A stretch of DNA of 64,000 bases from NCBI RefSeq assembly GCF_900188335.1, contig NZ_FZOY01000011.1, forward strand, positions 62,001-126,000. Direction: 5' to 3'. Shown one piece after another: positions 1-9,868 of the stretch (positions within the stretch are counted from its first letter, which is position 1; each line of letters opens with the position of its first letter). The notes below the pieces were generated by a model. The model ran no database searches. It worked only from the letters and a program-made list of their open reading frames with translations, and was not told the origin of the DNA. Source of the stretch: Tropicimonas sediminicola. Its GTDB lineage: Bacteria; Pseudomonadota; Alphaproteobacteria; Rhodobacterales; Rhodobacteraceae. Made by a program: the position numbers and the translations under genes.

Positions 1-477
1 GGCGACATCATCGGCGCCGACCATCGCGTCGACGTCATGACCGCGCTCAAGGCCATGACCATCTGGCCCGCCTGGCAGCATTTCGAGGAAGACAGGAAGG
101 GCTCGCTGGAGGTCGGCAAGCTGGCCGATCTGGTGATCCTCTCCGACGACCCCACGGCCATCGACCCGGAAACGCTCGACACGCTCGTCGTCGTGCAGAC
201 GATCAAGGAGGACGAGGTGGTCTACGACGCGGCGATGCAGAAGGACGGCGGCCTGCACTGGCGCCCGCGTCCGGGCGGCATCGACACCGCCGGCGAGTTC
301 TTTCGCAAGGCCGCGCTCGCCGCGGAGATGCCATCCGGCCTGACGGGCGCCCGCCGGCTCCTGGCCGAACGGGTGGCCGCCCTTTCACCCCATGGCGGCG
401 CCTGCGTGTCGGGATTTCTCCATGCGGAGCTTGCGCCGGTCTACGAGCGCGCCGCATCCGAGTTGCTCAGGAAGTAA
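1..477 (+). CDS. Amidohydrolase family protein, C-terminal part (gene begins before the window)
   Basis: The frame is open from the first base, so only the last 158 codons are present. The visible part carries the C-terminal signature of metal-dependent amidohydrolases of the YtcJ/amidohydrolase-3 type: a GSLEVGKLADLVILSDDP stretch, where the chain returns to the small beta-sandwich domain after the TIM barrel. The metal ligands lie in the missing N-terminal part, so the substrate cannot be inferred. After the usual family end near residue 80 there is an extension of about 75 residues, Ala/Arg-rich at the end, with no domain I recognise. The stop is followed by a convergent CBS-domain gene 38 bases away. 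Confidence 0.75.
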   Translation, partial: GDIIGADHRVDVMTALKAMTIWPAWQHFEEDRKGSLEVGKLADLVILSDDPTAIDPETLDTLVVVQTIKEDEVVYDAAMQKDGGLHWRPRPGGIDTAGEFFRKAALAAEMPSGLTGARRLLAERVAALSPHGGACVSGFLHAELAPVYERAASELLRK

Positions 478-515
478 GGCATGGCATCGGGCGGCAAGTG
501 CGCCGCCCGATCTCT

Positions 516-962
516 TCATTGGGCTGCAACCGGTTCCCTGGGCGGAGCGCTCGTCAGGTACTCTTCGTAGCGTTCCACCATCAGGCGATACTCGGTGGGA
601 ATGTCGCGCATGGACAACATGGCGACCACCCGTCCCTCGTCGATGACGGGCAAATGGCGGAACTTCCCCTTGATCATGAGACGCATCGCATCCGACAGCG
701 AAACCGAGAGATCCACGGTCGTGGGCTCCCTCGTCATGATCTCCTCGACCCGGGTCTCCGCCGTGGGCCGCCGCCGCCCGATCGCCCGGCGGATCACGTC
801 GCGCTCCGAGATGATACCGACAAGCCTGTCGCCATCCAGTACCGGCAAGGCACCGACATTGGCTTCATTCAACCGATCACAGGCAACACGTACTGTCTCG
901 GTCGGCCCTATCGACACGAGAACCCTACCTTTCAAAACCTCTGAAATGGACCTGATAATCAC
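516..962 (-). CDS. CBS-domain pair protein
   Basis: A 148-residue stand-alone protein with two CBS domains in tandem (about residues 10-65 and 75-135). Such pairs bind adenosine nucleotides and act as energy or redox sensors. The second domain keeps the typical ending GRVVAMLSMRDI, and the first has GDRLVGIISERDVIRR. The start is a GTG at 962, chosen because a GGGAGG ribosome-binding site lies 5 bases upstream; an ATG just upstream is out of frame. Nearby proteins give no hint of a partner. Stand-alone CBS pairs of this size are common in Rhodobacterales and their targets are mostly unknown. Confidence 0.85.
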   Translation of the reverse strand: MIIRSISEVLKGRVLVSIGPTETVRVACDRLNEANVGALPVLDGDRLVGIISERDVIRRAIGRRRPTAETRVEEIMTREPTTVDLSVSLSDAMRLMIKGKFRHLPVIDEGRVVAMLSMRDIPTEYRLMVERYEEYLTSAPPREPVAAQ

Positions 963-1100
963 ATTGGCCTCCCATACTGAAAATGAACTTTACGTAAGGG
1001 AATGTAGCAAGAATCCGTCGTACCGGATAGTAGCCTCAATCGCCGCGATGCAGAGCCATGGGCGCTTCCCTTGCCCGGCCCGCCCTGCCAAAAGGACTCC

Positions 1101-2186
1101 ATGATCGATTTCCTCGTGATAGGCGGCGGTATCGCCGGCACATCCACCGCGGCGGCGCTTTCCACCCTCGGCTCCGCGATCCTGCTCGAGGCCGAACCCG
1201 CCCTTGGCTACCACGCCAGCGGCCGCTCTGCCGCGATGTTCCTCGAAACCTACGGCAATGGCCCGGTTCGCGCGCTGAACGCCGCCAGCGCGGCGACCCA
1301 CCGCGAAACCGGCGTGCTCAGCCCGCGCGGCCTGCTGATCGTGGCGGGCCCGGGCGAGGAGGAGCGCTTCGCGCGGACCCATGCCGAGTTCGGCGCCACG
1401 CCCGTCACGCCGCACGAAGCTGCGGCGCTCTGGCCGATCCTCGACACCGCCGCCTGCACGCGCGCGGCCTATCTCGGCGAGGTCTTCGACCTCGACACCG
1501 ACCGCCTGCTCCAGCACTTCGCCCGCACCGCCCGCGAGAACGGCGCCGTCATCCGGACGGGCCACACCGCGTCCGCCGTCACCCGATTCGACGGCGGCTG
1601 GGCCGTTGAGGCCCGGTCCGGCGGCGAGACCACGACGATCGAGGCGCGCATGCTGGTCAACGCCGCCGGCGCCTGGGCAGACCAGGTCGCCGCGATGGCC
1701 GGCGTGCCGAGCCCGGGGATTCAGCCCTACCGCCGCTCCATGGCCCGCCTGCCTGCGCCCGGTGGCCTCGACACCCGCAGCTGGCCCTTCGTCGACGAGG
1801 TCGCCGAACGCTGGTACGCCAAGCCCGACGCCGGTGCCTGGCTGGTCTCCCCGGCCGAGGAAGACCCGATGGACCCGCACGATGCCTGGGCCGACGACAT
1901 GGTGATCGCCGAGGGCCTCGCGCGTTACGAGGCATTCGTCACCGAGCCGGTCACGCGAGTCGAAACCACCTGGGCCGGCCTGCGCAGCTTCGCCCCGGAC
2001 CGGGCGCTGGTGATTGGACCCGCCCCCTCGGACCCTGCCTTCCTCTGGTGCGCTGGCCAGGGCGGCTACGGTTTCCAGACCGCCCCGGCCGCGAGCCGCC
2101 TGCTGGCAGACCTCGTCGCAGGGCGCCCGCCGGAACTCGCTCCCGACCAGTGCGCAGCCCTGTCGCCCGCGCGCTTCCCGGCATGA
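1101..2186 (+). CDS. FAD-dependent oxidoreductase of the D-amino-acid oxidase (DAO) family
   Basis: A 361-residue flavoprotein of the DAO superfamily, which oxidises the C-N bond of amino acids or amines. The N-terminus MIDFLVIGGGIAG is a classic Rossmann dinucleotide-binding motif, followed by a strand ending in Glu (LLEAE) that would contact the adenosine ribose. Residues about 195-300 form the substrate domain, and the C-terminal WCAGQGGYGFQTAPA resembles the second FAD contact of the family. I chose the ATG at 1101 because it begins directly at the FAD motif; an upstream start at 1071 would add ten unconserved residues. No signal peptide, so cytoplasmic. The substrate cannot be read from sequence; a glycine-oxidase-like or D-amino-acid dehydrogenase role is possible. 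Confidence 0.85.
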   Translation: MIDFLVIGGGIAGTSTAAALSTLGSAILLEAEPALGYHASGRSAAMFLETYGNGPVRALNAASAATHRETGVLSPRGLLIVAGPGEEERFARTHAEFGATPVTPHEAAALWPILDTAACTRAAYLGEVFDLDTDRLLQHFARTARENGAVIRTGHTASAVTRFDGGWAVEARSGGETTTIEARMLVNAAGAWADQVAAMAGVPSPGIQPYRRSMARLPAPGGLDTRSWPFVDEVAERWYAKPDAGAWLVSPAEEDPMDPHDAWADDMVIAEGLARYEAFVTEPVTRVETTWAGLRSFAPDRALVIGPAPSDPAFLWCAGQGGYGFQTAPAASRLLADLVAGRPPELAPDQCAALSPARFPA

Positions 2187-2357
2187 TCCCCGCGCAACTG
2201 CGACCGACGATCATATTGCGAATGCTGCATTCGTAGCGCAGACGGGAAGTGGACCGCCCGCAATACCGCCTGCTCCCTCCCCCAGCAGCCGGCGCCGGGC
2301 CCTCCGGATGGGCGTGATCGGCACGTGCCACGGCAGCATTGGATGGGAACGACGATT

Positions 2358-2702
2358 ATGGACTGGAACAGCTACCTCGACGACATGAAGGGCAACCTGC
2401 GCGAGATGCACAAGAGCGCCCCGGAGACCATGAAGGGCTTCGGCGCCCTAGAGAAAGGCGTCACCTCCGGCACCGCCACCGACCACAAGACCAAGGAACT
2501 GGTCGCGCTCGGCATCGCCATCGGCCTGCGCTGCGAGCCCTGCATCGGCTTTCACGTCAAGGCGCTGGCCAAGGCCGGCGGCACCCGCGAGGAGCTCTGC
2601 GACATCCTCGGCGTCGCCGTGCAGATGGGCGGCGGCCCGGCCCTGATGTATGCTTCCAAGACGCTGGCCGCCTGGGACCAGCTCGTCACCGAGCAGGCCT
2701 GA
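2358..2702 (+). CDS. Carboxymuconolactone decarboxylase (AhpD-like) family protein
   Basis: A 114-residue all-helical protein of the AhpD/CMD superfamily. The key motif is CEPCIGFHVKALAKAG, with a CxxC pair and the downstream His found in AhpD-type peroxidase-associated disulfide reductases. A thiol-based antioxidant role is therefore more likely than lactone decarboxylation. The start at 2358 (MDWNSYLDD) gives the usual family length; an upstream start at 2325 adds 11 unconserved residues. It lies downstream of the DAO-family oxidase, whose hydrogen peroxide product would fit a peroxide-related role, but that link is inference. A family A repeat follows and separates it from the convergent flavoprotein gene. 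Confidence 0.85.
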   Translation: MDWNSYLDDMKGNLREMHKSAPETMKGFGALEKGVTSGTATDHKTKELVALGIAIGLRCEPCIGFHVKALAKAGGTREELCDILGVAVQMGGGPALMYASKTLAAWDQLVTEQA

Positions 2703-2768
2703 CCACAAGACGCAAGGGACGGTCCGACGGGCGGCCCCGCCCGATGACCTGATCGGAAGGGACCCCGC

Positions 2769-2851
2769 CGGAGGCGCCGCGCATGAAATGCGCGGCCCGG
2801 CCCAACCGGGGCAATGCATCTTCGATGCAGCCGCCCCGGGCGGGAGCCCCC
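2769..2851 (+). repeat. Family A intergenic element, copy 1
   Basis: Fills the gap between two convergent genes and ends five bases before a stop codon. Order: stem 1 arms CGCGCAT / ATGCGCG, linker CCCGGCCCAACCGGG, stem 2 arms TGCATC / GATGCA around TTC, then GGGCGGGAGCC. The same order recurs in five other gaps of this window. Function unknown. Confidence 0.75.
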
Positions 2852-2855
2852 GCGC

Positions 2856-5342
2856 TCAGCCGTCCTTGCGGATCGTCAGGTTCGCGGGATCATAGGGGCT
2901 GTCCTCGACGACCACGGCCTCCCACATCCGGTCAAACATCTTCACCGTGAGCCGCGTCCCCTCCACCGCGAGATCCGGCCGGACATAGCCCATGCCGATG
3001 GACTTGCCGAAGGCCACGGAATAGCCGCCCGAGGTCAGGCGGCCGACCTTCTCGCCCCCTGCGTACAAAGCTTCGCGCCCCCAGGGATCGGCATCTTCCG
3101 GCCCGTCGACCAGCACCGTCACGCAGAGACTCCGGATGCCCTTGGCCTCCATCTCCGCCTTGCCGTGGAATTCCTTTCCCAGGTCCACGAACCGGTCCAG
3201 CCCCGCCTCCAGCGGCGTCGCGTCCCGCCCGAGCTCGGTGCCGAAGGCGCGGTAGGACTTCTCCTGCCTGAGCCAGTTCTGCGCCCGCGCCCCCACCAGT
3301 TTCAGCCCGTGCGGCGCGCCCGCCTCCATGAGCCGGTCCCAGAGGTGGTTTTGCATCTCGATCGGATGGTGCAGCTCCCATCCCAGTTCGCCGGTATAGG
3401 CCACCCGCACGGCCATGGTCGGCACCATGCCCAGCTCGATCTGCCGCATCGAAAGCCAGGGGAACCGCTTGTTCGACAGAACTGTCTCCGGTTCCGCGTC
3501 CCGCACCAGCGCATTCAGAACATCCCGCGACTTCGGCCCCGCGATGGCGAAAACACCCCATTGCGTGGTGACGTCCTGCAGCTCGATCCGGCCGAAATCG
3601 GCCTCCTTGTCCTCGATGGCCTTGCGCAGGTAATCCTGGTCATAGGCGGACCAGGCGCCCGCCGAGACGAGGTAATATTCGTCCTCGGAAAGGCGGACGA
3701 TGGTGAATTCCGTCCGCGTCGTCCCGGCCGCAGTCAGGGCATAGGTCAGGTTGATCCGCCCCACCTTCGGCAGCTTGTTGGTGGTGAACCAGTCGAGGAA
3801 GGCCGTCGCGCCCGGCCCCTTGACGATATGCTTGGTAAAGGCCGTCGCGTCGATCAGGCCCACACCCTCGCGGATCGCCTTCGCCTCCTCGACGGCATAT
3901 TGCCACCAGCCACCGCGCCGGAAACTGCGGGCGGCGTGATCGTCGAACCCGTCCGGGGCGTAATAGTTCGGCCGCTCCCAGCCATTGACCTGCCCGAACT
4001 GCGCTCCCGCCGCCTTCTGGCGGTCATAGGCCGGCGAGGTCCGCAAGGGGCGCGCGGCCTCCCGCTCCTCGTCCGGGTGATGCAGGATGTAGACGTGGGA
4101 GTAGCATTCCTCGTTCTTCTGCACCGCGTATTCGGTCGTCATCCAAGGCCCGTAGCGCTTGGGATCGAGCGCGGCCATGTCGATCTCGGCCTCCCCCTCG
4201 ACCATCATCTGGGCGAGGTAATGCCCGGTGCCGCCCGCCGCCGTGATCCCGAAGGAGAAGCCCTCCGCCAGCCACATGTTGCGCAGCCCCGGCGCCGGCC
4301 CCACCAGCGGGTTGCCGTCCGGCGTGTAGCAGATCGGCCCGTTGAAATCGTCCTTCAGCCCCACCGTCTCCGAGGTCGGAATCCGGTGGATCATCGACAT
4401 GTATTCTTCCTCGATCCGCTCGAGGTCGAGCTGGAACAGGTCGGCGCGGAAGCTCTCCGGCACGGCATACCTGAACCGCGCCGGCGCGCCTTCCTCGTAA
4501 GGGCCGAGGATCCAGCCGCCCCGCTCCTCCCGGACGTACCATTTCGCGTCGGCGTCGCGCAGCACCGGGTGCTCGCCATGGGTCTTGCGGTATTCCACCA
4601 GCGCCGGGTCGGGCTCGGTGACGATGAATTGGTGCTCCACCGGGATCGCCGGGATCTTGATCCCCAGCAGCCGCGCCGAGCGCTGCGCGTGGTTGCCCGT
4701 GGCGGTGACGACATGCTCGGCGGTGATCACCACCTGCTCCTCGGTCGGAACCAGGTTGCCGCCCTTCTCCGCCATCTTGGTGCAGGTAACGCGCCACTCG
4801 GAGCCGGTCCATTCGTACCCGTCGACCTGCCACTTGCGCTCGATCGACACCCCGTGCTGCCGGGCGCCCTTGGCCATCGCCATCGTGACGTCGGCAGGGT
4901 TGATGTAGCCGTCGGTCGGGTGGAACAACGCGCCGACCAGGTCCTCGGTGCGCACCAGCGGCCAGCGCTCCCCGATCTCGGCGGGGCTCAGCCATTCGTA
5001 GGGAATGCCCACCGTCTCCGCGGTCGTGGCATAAAGCATGTATTCGTCCATCCGGGCCCGGGTCTGCGCCATCCGCAGGTTGCCCACCACGGAGAAGCCG
5101 GGATTGAGGCCGGTTTCCGCCTCCAGCGTCTTGTAGAACTTCACCGAGTAATCGTGGATGTGGCTCGTCGCGAAGGACATGTTGAAGAGCGGCAGCAGCC
5201 CCGCCGCGTGCCATGTCGACCCGCAGGTCAGCTCGTCGCGCTCCAGCAGCATGGTATCCCAGCCCGCCTTGCCGAGATGATAGGCAATGGCGGTTCCGAC
5301 CGCGCCACCACCGACGACGAGCGCTTTCACCTGAGTCTTCAT
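2856..5342 (-). CDS. Dimethylglycine/sarcosine dehydrogenase-type flavoprotein (FAD oxidoreductase fused to a GcvT-like folate domain)
   Basis: An 828-residue two-part enzyme. Residues 1 to about 400 form a DAO-type FAD domain (GGGAVGTAIAYHLGKAG near the start) with the CGSTWHAAG motif; its His is the covalent FAD attachment site in rat dimethylglycine and sarcosine dehydrogenases. Residues from about 450 are a GcvT-like aminomethyltransferase domain that would pass the released methyl group to tetrahydrofolate (GWELHHPIE, then the C-terminal barrel). It probably oxidatively demethylates an N-methylated glycine, as in glycine betaine catabolism. The start at 5342 (MKTQVKALVVGGG) fits the family N-terminus. 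folD, fhs and gcvTHP elsewhere in the window would process the one-carbon product. Dimethylglycine versus sarcosine cannot be decided here. Confidence 0.88.
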   Translation of the reverse strand: MKTQVKALVVGGGAVGTAIAYHLGKAGWDTMLLERDELTCGSTWHAAGLLPLFNMSFATSHIHDYSVKFYKTLEAETGLNPGFSVVGNLRMAQTRARMDEYMLYATTAETVGIPYEWLSPAEIGERWPLVRTEDLVGALFHPTDGYINPADVTMAMAKGARQHGVSIERKWQVDGYEWTGSEWRVTCTKMAEKGGNLVPTEEQVVITAEHVVTATGNHAQRSARLLGIKIPAIPVEHQFIVTEPDPALVEYRKTHGEHPVLRDADAKWYVREERGGWILGPYEEGAPARFRYAVPESFRADLFQLDLERIEEEYMSMIHRIPTSETVGLKDDFNGPICYTPDGNPLVGPAPGLRNMWLAEGFSFGITAAGGTGHYLAQMMVEGEAEIDMAALDPKRYGPWMTTEYAVQKNEECYSHVYILHHPDEEREAARPLRTSPAYDRQKAAGAQFGQVNGWERPNYYAPDGFDDHAARSFRRGGWWQYAVEEAKAIREGVGLIDATAFTKHIVKGPGATAFLDWFTTNKLPKVGRINLTYALTAAGTTRTEFTIVRLSEDEYYLVSAGAWSAYDQDYLRKAIEDKEADFGRIELQDVTTQWGVFAIAGPKSRDVLNALVRDAEPETVLSNKRFPWLSMRQIELGMVPTMAVRVAYTGELGWELHHPIEMQNHLWDRLMEAGAPHGLKLVGARAQNWLRQEKSYRAFGTELGRDATPLEAGLDRFVDLGKEFHGKAEMEAKGIRSLCVTVLVDGPEDADPWGREALYAGGEKVGRLTSGGYSVAFGKSIGMGYVRPDLAVEGTRLTVKMFDRMWEAVVVEDSPYDPANLTIRKDG

Positions 5343-5572
5343 GGCTCCGATCCCTCTGCCAGCATGCTGTGGCGAGTTAAGCGCAGCCACCCTGCCCCGC
5401 GCCATACCCCGCCGACCCTTGATTGGCGGAAAGCGACCTGCCCTCGTGCACCCCTCGCCCCGCCGAAGCCCCTCCCAGCCGGCAGGGACGTTCCGTCAGA
5501 CCGCGCGCAGCCGATGCCGCATCCGCTTTCCGCGTTTGATTTGATCCGCGCCTTCGGCTACCCAACCGCACC

Positions 5573-6414
5573 ATGGAAACCTTCTCGCATCCCGGCGACC
5601 TGCGCCGCCACCTCGACGGTCTGCGCCGGCAGGGCCAGAGCATCGGCTTCGTACCGACGATGGGCTTCCTGCATGCCGGCCACATGGCGCTGGTCGACCG
5701 CGCCGCGCAGGAGACCGACCGGGTCGTCGTCTCGATCTTCGTGAACCCGACCCAGTTCGGCGACCCGAAGGATCTCGAGACCTACCCGCGCGACACCGAA
5801 CGCGACCTCGCCATGCTGCGAGAGGCCGGGGTCGCAGCCGTCTTCCTGCCCGGGGTCGAGGACATCTACCCCGAGGGCTCCGAAACGATCGTCGAGACGA
5901 TGCGCCTGGCCAACGTGCTGCACGGCGAGGTGCGCGAAGGCCACTTCCGCGGCGTGGCGACAGTGGTGGCCAAGCTCTTCAACATCGTCCAGCCCGATTG
6001 CGCCTGTTTCGGCGAGAAGGATTACCAACAGCTCCAGGTGATCCGCACCATGGTGCGCGACCTGCATTTCCCGCTGCGCATCATCGGCTGCCCGACCGTG
6101 CGGGAAGCCGACGGGCTCGCCCTCTCTTCCCGAAATGTCCGGCTTGGCCCGGAGGACCGCACCGCGGCGCTGGTGCTGAACCGCGCGCTCGACCGGGCGC
6201 AGGAGCTGGCCGCGACAGGCGCGACCGTGGAAGAGATCCAGGCCGGGATCACCGCGCTTGTCCAGGCAGAGCCGCGTGCGCACCTGCGGGCGGTCGACGT
6301 GACCGAGGCCGTTACCCTGAGGCCAGCCACCGGCCGCCCCGGCGGACAGCTCGCGGTGATGCTCTCGGCCGAATTCGGCGGCGTCCTGCTGATCGACCAG
6401 AGGGAGATCCTTCC

Positions 6415-6418
<4 letters not shown>
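5573..6418 (+). CDS. panC: Pantothenate synthetase
   Basis: Joins pantoate and beta-alanine with ATP in the last step of pantothenate (vitamin B5) synthesis, in the cytoplasm. The 281-residue length is normal. The protein shows the nucleotidyltransferase HxGH motif (FLHAGHMAL, near residue 30), the IFVNPTQFG motif that follows it, and the [11 protein letters not shown] segment near residue 145 typical of PanC. Its TGA overlaps the GTG start of panB, so the two genes are translationally coupled and supply successive steps of the same pathway. The 230-base gap upstream separates it from the divergent flavoprotein gene; I see no confident promoter there. Confidence 0.97.
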
Positions 6419-7224
<806 letters not shown>

Positions 7225-7240
7225 CCGCAGAGGCCTAGGC

Positions 7241-7266
7241 TTCCGTCTTCTTGGTCGAAATACCCA
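7241..7266 (-). repeat. Family B element, short copy 1
   Basis: Read on the minus strand: GGGTATTTCGACCAAGAAGA just after panB. It matches the tail portion of the longer family B copies (TATTT, then an A/C-rich GA-repeat tract) but lacks the preceding hairpin. Confidence 0.45.
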
Positions 7267-7367
7267 ATGGCGCGGCCGGGCCACCCGCCACGCCTTCCGG
7301 GTGACCGAACTGCCTCGGCCGCATCACGCCCCTTGCCAAATCGCAGCGGACACGGCAGGAACACAGC

Positions 7368-8030
7368 ATGAACATGCACGCGCTCGATTTCGTCGGAACA
7401 CGCCTTTGCGCCCTCTCCTCGGGAGCGCTCTGGTGGCCGGAAAGGCAGCTGCTCTGCGTCTCCGACCTTCATTTGGGGAAATCGGAGCGTATGGCGCGGC
7501 GCGGCGGCGGCCTCCTGCCCCCCTACGACAGCCGGGACACGCTCCAGCGACTGGATACAGAAGTTGCGCGGCTCGACCCGGCAACGGTGGTCTGCCTCGG
7601 CGACAGTTTCGACGACCTCGCGGCGGCCGGTGCCCTTGAGGAAGACGCCCGCCTCTGGCTGACAAGGCTTGCGTCGGGCCGGGACTGGATCTGGATCGAG
7701 GGCAACCACGACCCGGGCCCGCCGGGCCTGGCCGGTCGCCACGTCCCTGACCTGCACCTCGGCCCTCTCCGGTTCCGCCACATCGCCAGGACCACGGCGG
7801 AGGCAGGCGAGATCTCGGGGCATTACCACCCCAAGGCCGCGCTTGCCGCGCGGGGAAGGCGCGTGCGGCGGGCCTGTTTCCTGACCGACGGCGCAAGGCT
7901 GATCCTCCCCGCCTTCGGAACCTACACCGGCGGGCTCGACGTCACCGCGCCGGAACTGCGCGCGCTGCTGGGCCCGAACGCCCGCGCCATCCTGACCGGC
8001 CCGACCCAGGTCTCCGTCCCGGTCGCCTGA
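7368..8030 (+). CDS. pdeM: Ligase-associated DNA damage response endonuclease-type metallophosphoesterase (PdeM)
   Basis: A 220-residue calcineurin-like phosphoesterase. All metal-binding motifs are visible in order: VSDLHLG (DxH), CLGDSFDD (GD), IEGNHD (GNHD) and SGHYHPKA (GHxH). The spacing and the SERMARRGGGLLPPYD segment match the PdeM group, which in many bacteria is encoded beside a Lhr-type helicase, an ATP-dependent DNA ligase and an exonuclease. None of those partners is adjacent here: the neighbours are panB and a thioesterase gene. The start at 7368 has CAGGA about ten bases upstream. The biochemical class is clear; a role in DNA repair is inferred from the family. Confidence 0.85.
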   Translation: MNMHALDFVGTRLCALSSGALWWPERQLLCVSDLHLGKSERMARRGGGLLPPYDSRDTLQRLDTEVARLDPATVVCLGDSFDDLAAAGALEEDARLWLTRLASGRDWIWIEGNHDPGPPGLAGRHVPDLHLGPLRFRHIARTTAEAGEISGHYHPKAALAARGRRVRRACFLTDGARLILPAFGTYTGGLDVTAPELRALLGPNARAILTGPTQVSVPVA

Positions 8031-8034
8031 TCCC

Positions 8035-8126
8035 GGAGGCTCCCGCCCGGGAGGCGTCACATCGATAGATGTGCCGCTCCCGGTTGGGCCGGGCCGCGCA
8101 TTGCATGCGCGGCGCCTCCTGCGGGG
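8035..8126 (-). repeat. Family A intergenic element, copy 2
   Basis: The closest relative of copy 1, in reverse orientation between pdeM and the thioesterase gene. On the minus strand: GGAGGCGCCGCGCAT, stem 1 identical to copy 1, linker CCCGGCCCAACCGGG, stem 2 arms CACATC / GATGTG, then CCCGGGCGGGAGCC. Stem 2 differs from copy 1 at both arms but remains paired. Confidence 0.75.
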
Positions 8127-8195
8127 ATATGTGTGGACAGAGGCCGGCCGGCGCGGAACAGTTCAGCCATTGGAAGGAATGGAGAAGAAGTCGCC

Positions 8196-8618
8196 ATGAG
8201 CGAAGTCGCCCCCGCACTCGAAAGTAAACTGCGCCGGAGCTTCGAGGCGCAAAGCCTCATGGCGACCTTCGGAGCGGAAATGCGTCGCATCGCACGGGGC
8301 GAGGTCGAAATCGCTGCGCCCATCCTCGCGGGCGCACGGCAGCAGCATGGGTTCGGCCACGCCGGTCTGACTTTCGCACTCGGCGATACGGCGGCGGGCT
8401 ATGCTGCGCTCTCCCTCATGCCGGACGATGCCGAGGTGCTCACCGTCGAGATGAAGATCAACCTGTTGTCTCCCGCCAAGGGAGAGCGCCTTCTGGCGAT
8501 CGGGCGCGTGGTCAAACCCGGTCGACGGCTCCACGTGGTCTCGGCGGAGGTGCTGGTGGAAGGCGACGGCGCCCGCCGTCCCGTCGCGCTGCTGCAAGGC
8601 ACGATGATCCCGGCCTGA
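8196..8618 (+). CDS. PaaI-type hotdog-fold thioesterase
   Basis: A 140-residue protein of the PaaI/YbdF-like hotdog family, which hydrolyses acyl- or aryl-CoA thioesters in the cytoplasm. The HGFGHAGLTFALGDTAAG segment is the active-site helix region, with the usual His-Gly followed by an acidic residue. VEMKINLLSPAKGERLLAIG and the strand after it (GRRLHVVSAEVLVEG) are the conserved beta-strands. The ATG at 8196 was chosen over an in-frame upstream codon at 8133 because GGAG lies about 12 bases before it and the family N-terminus begins there. Substrate unknown. No operon partner; family A elements lie on both sides. Confidence 0.85.
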   Translation: MSEVAPALESKLRRSFEAQSLMATFGAEMRRIARGEVEIAAPILAGARQQHGFGHAGLTFALGDTAAGYAALSLMPDDAEVLTVEMKINLLSPAKGERLLAIGRVVKPGRRLHVVSAEVLVEGDGARRPVALLQGTMIPA

Positions 8619-8621
8619 GCT

Positions 8622-8700
8622 GGCGGCGCACGCGTCAGCGTGCGCCCGGCCCAACGGTTTCGGGCGCCCGCACGGGCGCCGACGCCGGCGGGAGCCCTCC
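8622..8700 (+). repeat. Family A intergenic element, copy 3
   Basis: Between the convergent ends of the thioesterase gene and folD. Stem 1 arms are GCGCACGC / GCGTGCGC, then CCCGGCCCAAC, stem 2 arms GGCGCCC / GGGCGCC in one register, and the closing GGCGGGAGCC. The linkers match copies 1 and 2 while both stems are different sequences. Confidence 0.65.
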
Positions 8701-8702
8701 GA

Positions 8703-9596
8703 TCAGGCGGTCAGACCCTCGGGTTCCGGCAGGCCGTTCGCGCGGCAGCAGGCGGTGACGGTGTTGGCCAGAAGGCAGGCGATGGTCATCGGGCCGACCC
8801 CGCCCGGCACCGGCGTGATCGCGCCCGCCACCTCGACCGCGCTGTCGAAATCCACGTCCCCGACGAGGCGCGACTTGCCGTCATCCTTCGGGACGCGGTT
8901 GATGCCAACGTCGATCACCGTGGCACCCGGCTTGATCCAGTCGCCGGGGATCATCTGCGGCCGTCCCACGGCGGCCACGACGATGTCGGCCCGGCGCACC
9001 ACCTCCGGCAGGTCCCTGGTGCGGCTGTGGGCGATGGTCACGGTGCAGCTCTCGCCGAGCAGCAATTGCGCCATCGGCTTGCCGACAATGTTGGAGCGCC
9101 CGACCACCACGGCGTCCATGCCGGAAAGCGAGCCGTGATGGGCGCGGAGCATCATCAGGCATCCGAGCGGCGTGCAGGGCACCATCGATTTCTGCCCGGT
9201 TCCCAGCAGCCCGACGTTCGAGATGTGGAAGCCGTCCACGTCCTTCGCCGGATCGATGGCGTTGATCACCAACTCGGCGTTCACATGCTCCGGCAGCGGC
9301 AACTGCACGAGAATGCCGTGGATCGACGGGTCGGCGTTGAGGGTCTCGACCAGGGCGAGGATCTCCGCCTCGGAGGTCGTGTCGGGCAGCCGGTGCTCGA
9401 CCGAGAGCATCCCAGCCTCCTTGGTCTGCTTGCCCTTGTTGCGGACATAGACCTGGCTGGCCGGATCCTCCCCGACGAGAACGACGGCAAGGCCCGGGGT
9501 CAGCCCGTGATCCTGCTTCAGGCGCGCCACATGGCCTGCCACCTTCTCGCGTACGCTGGCGGCAAACGCCTTGCCGTCGATGATCTGTGCCGTCAT
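8703..9596 (-). CDS. folD: Bifunctional methylene-THF dehydrogenase / methenyl-THF cyclohydrolase
   Basis: Interconverts 5,10-methylene-THF, methenyl-THF and 10-formyl-THF using NADP. The 297-residue length is standard. Visible motifs are the VYVRNKGK segment with the catalytic Lys, the PLPEHVN active-site stretch, the DVDGFH signature, [16 protein letters not shown] for NADP binding, and the C-terminal [11 protein letters not shown]. The start at 9596 ([12 protein letters not shown]) fits the family. It shares strand with fhs 272 bases upstream, and the two act on consecutive folate pools, so co-transcription is plausible. The product pool also connects to the demethylating flavoprotein at 2.9-5.3 kb and to gcvTHP. 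Confidence 0.97.
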   Translation of the reverse strand: MTAQIIDGKAFAASVREKVAGHVARLKQDHGLTPGLAVVLVGEDPASQVYVRNKGKQTKEAGMLSVEHRLPDTTSEAEILALVETLNADPSIHGILVQLPLPEHVNAELVINAIDPAKDVDGFHISNVGLLGTGQKSMVPCTPLGCLMMLRAHHGSLSGMDAVVVGRSNIVGKPMAQLLLGESCTVTIAHSRTRDLPEVVRRADIVVAAVGRPQMIPGDWIKPGATVIDVGINRVPKDDGKSRLVGDVDFDSAVEVAGAITPVPGGVGPMTIACLLANTVTACCRANGLPEPEGLTA

Positions 9597-9868
9597 GTGT
9601 CTTGCTCCGTCTTGCTCATCTTTCCGGTCGTTCCGGGCCTTCAAACGACCGAAACGCTGTCTTCGCCGTCGCATCCCTGGCCGGGACGGCATACCGCAGG
9701 ACACATACTGGAAGCGGCCCGTCGCACAAGCCCGCCCGGGCGGCGAGTTGCCCCTGCCGCCCGCGGAATGCCGGTCACGGGTGCCGTGGCGTTCCGATCC
9801 GCTCCAGTGTGCCTATCAAAAGCGAAGGCCCGGAGCGTGGCCTGGCTCCGCGGGACAGAGCGGTCGGC

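Noticed and set aside
2814-5744. Long plus-strand open frame opposite the DMGDH-like flavoprotein (similar long antisense frames occur opposite gcvP, carB, GH36, GH42 and the phytase-like gene)
   Set aside because: The minus-strand flavoprotein has clear domains and catalytic motifs. In GC-rich DNA, codon bias leaves long stop-free antisense frames. The antisense translations are low-complexity, rich in Arg, Gly, His and Pro, with no recognisable domain.
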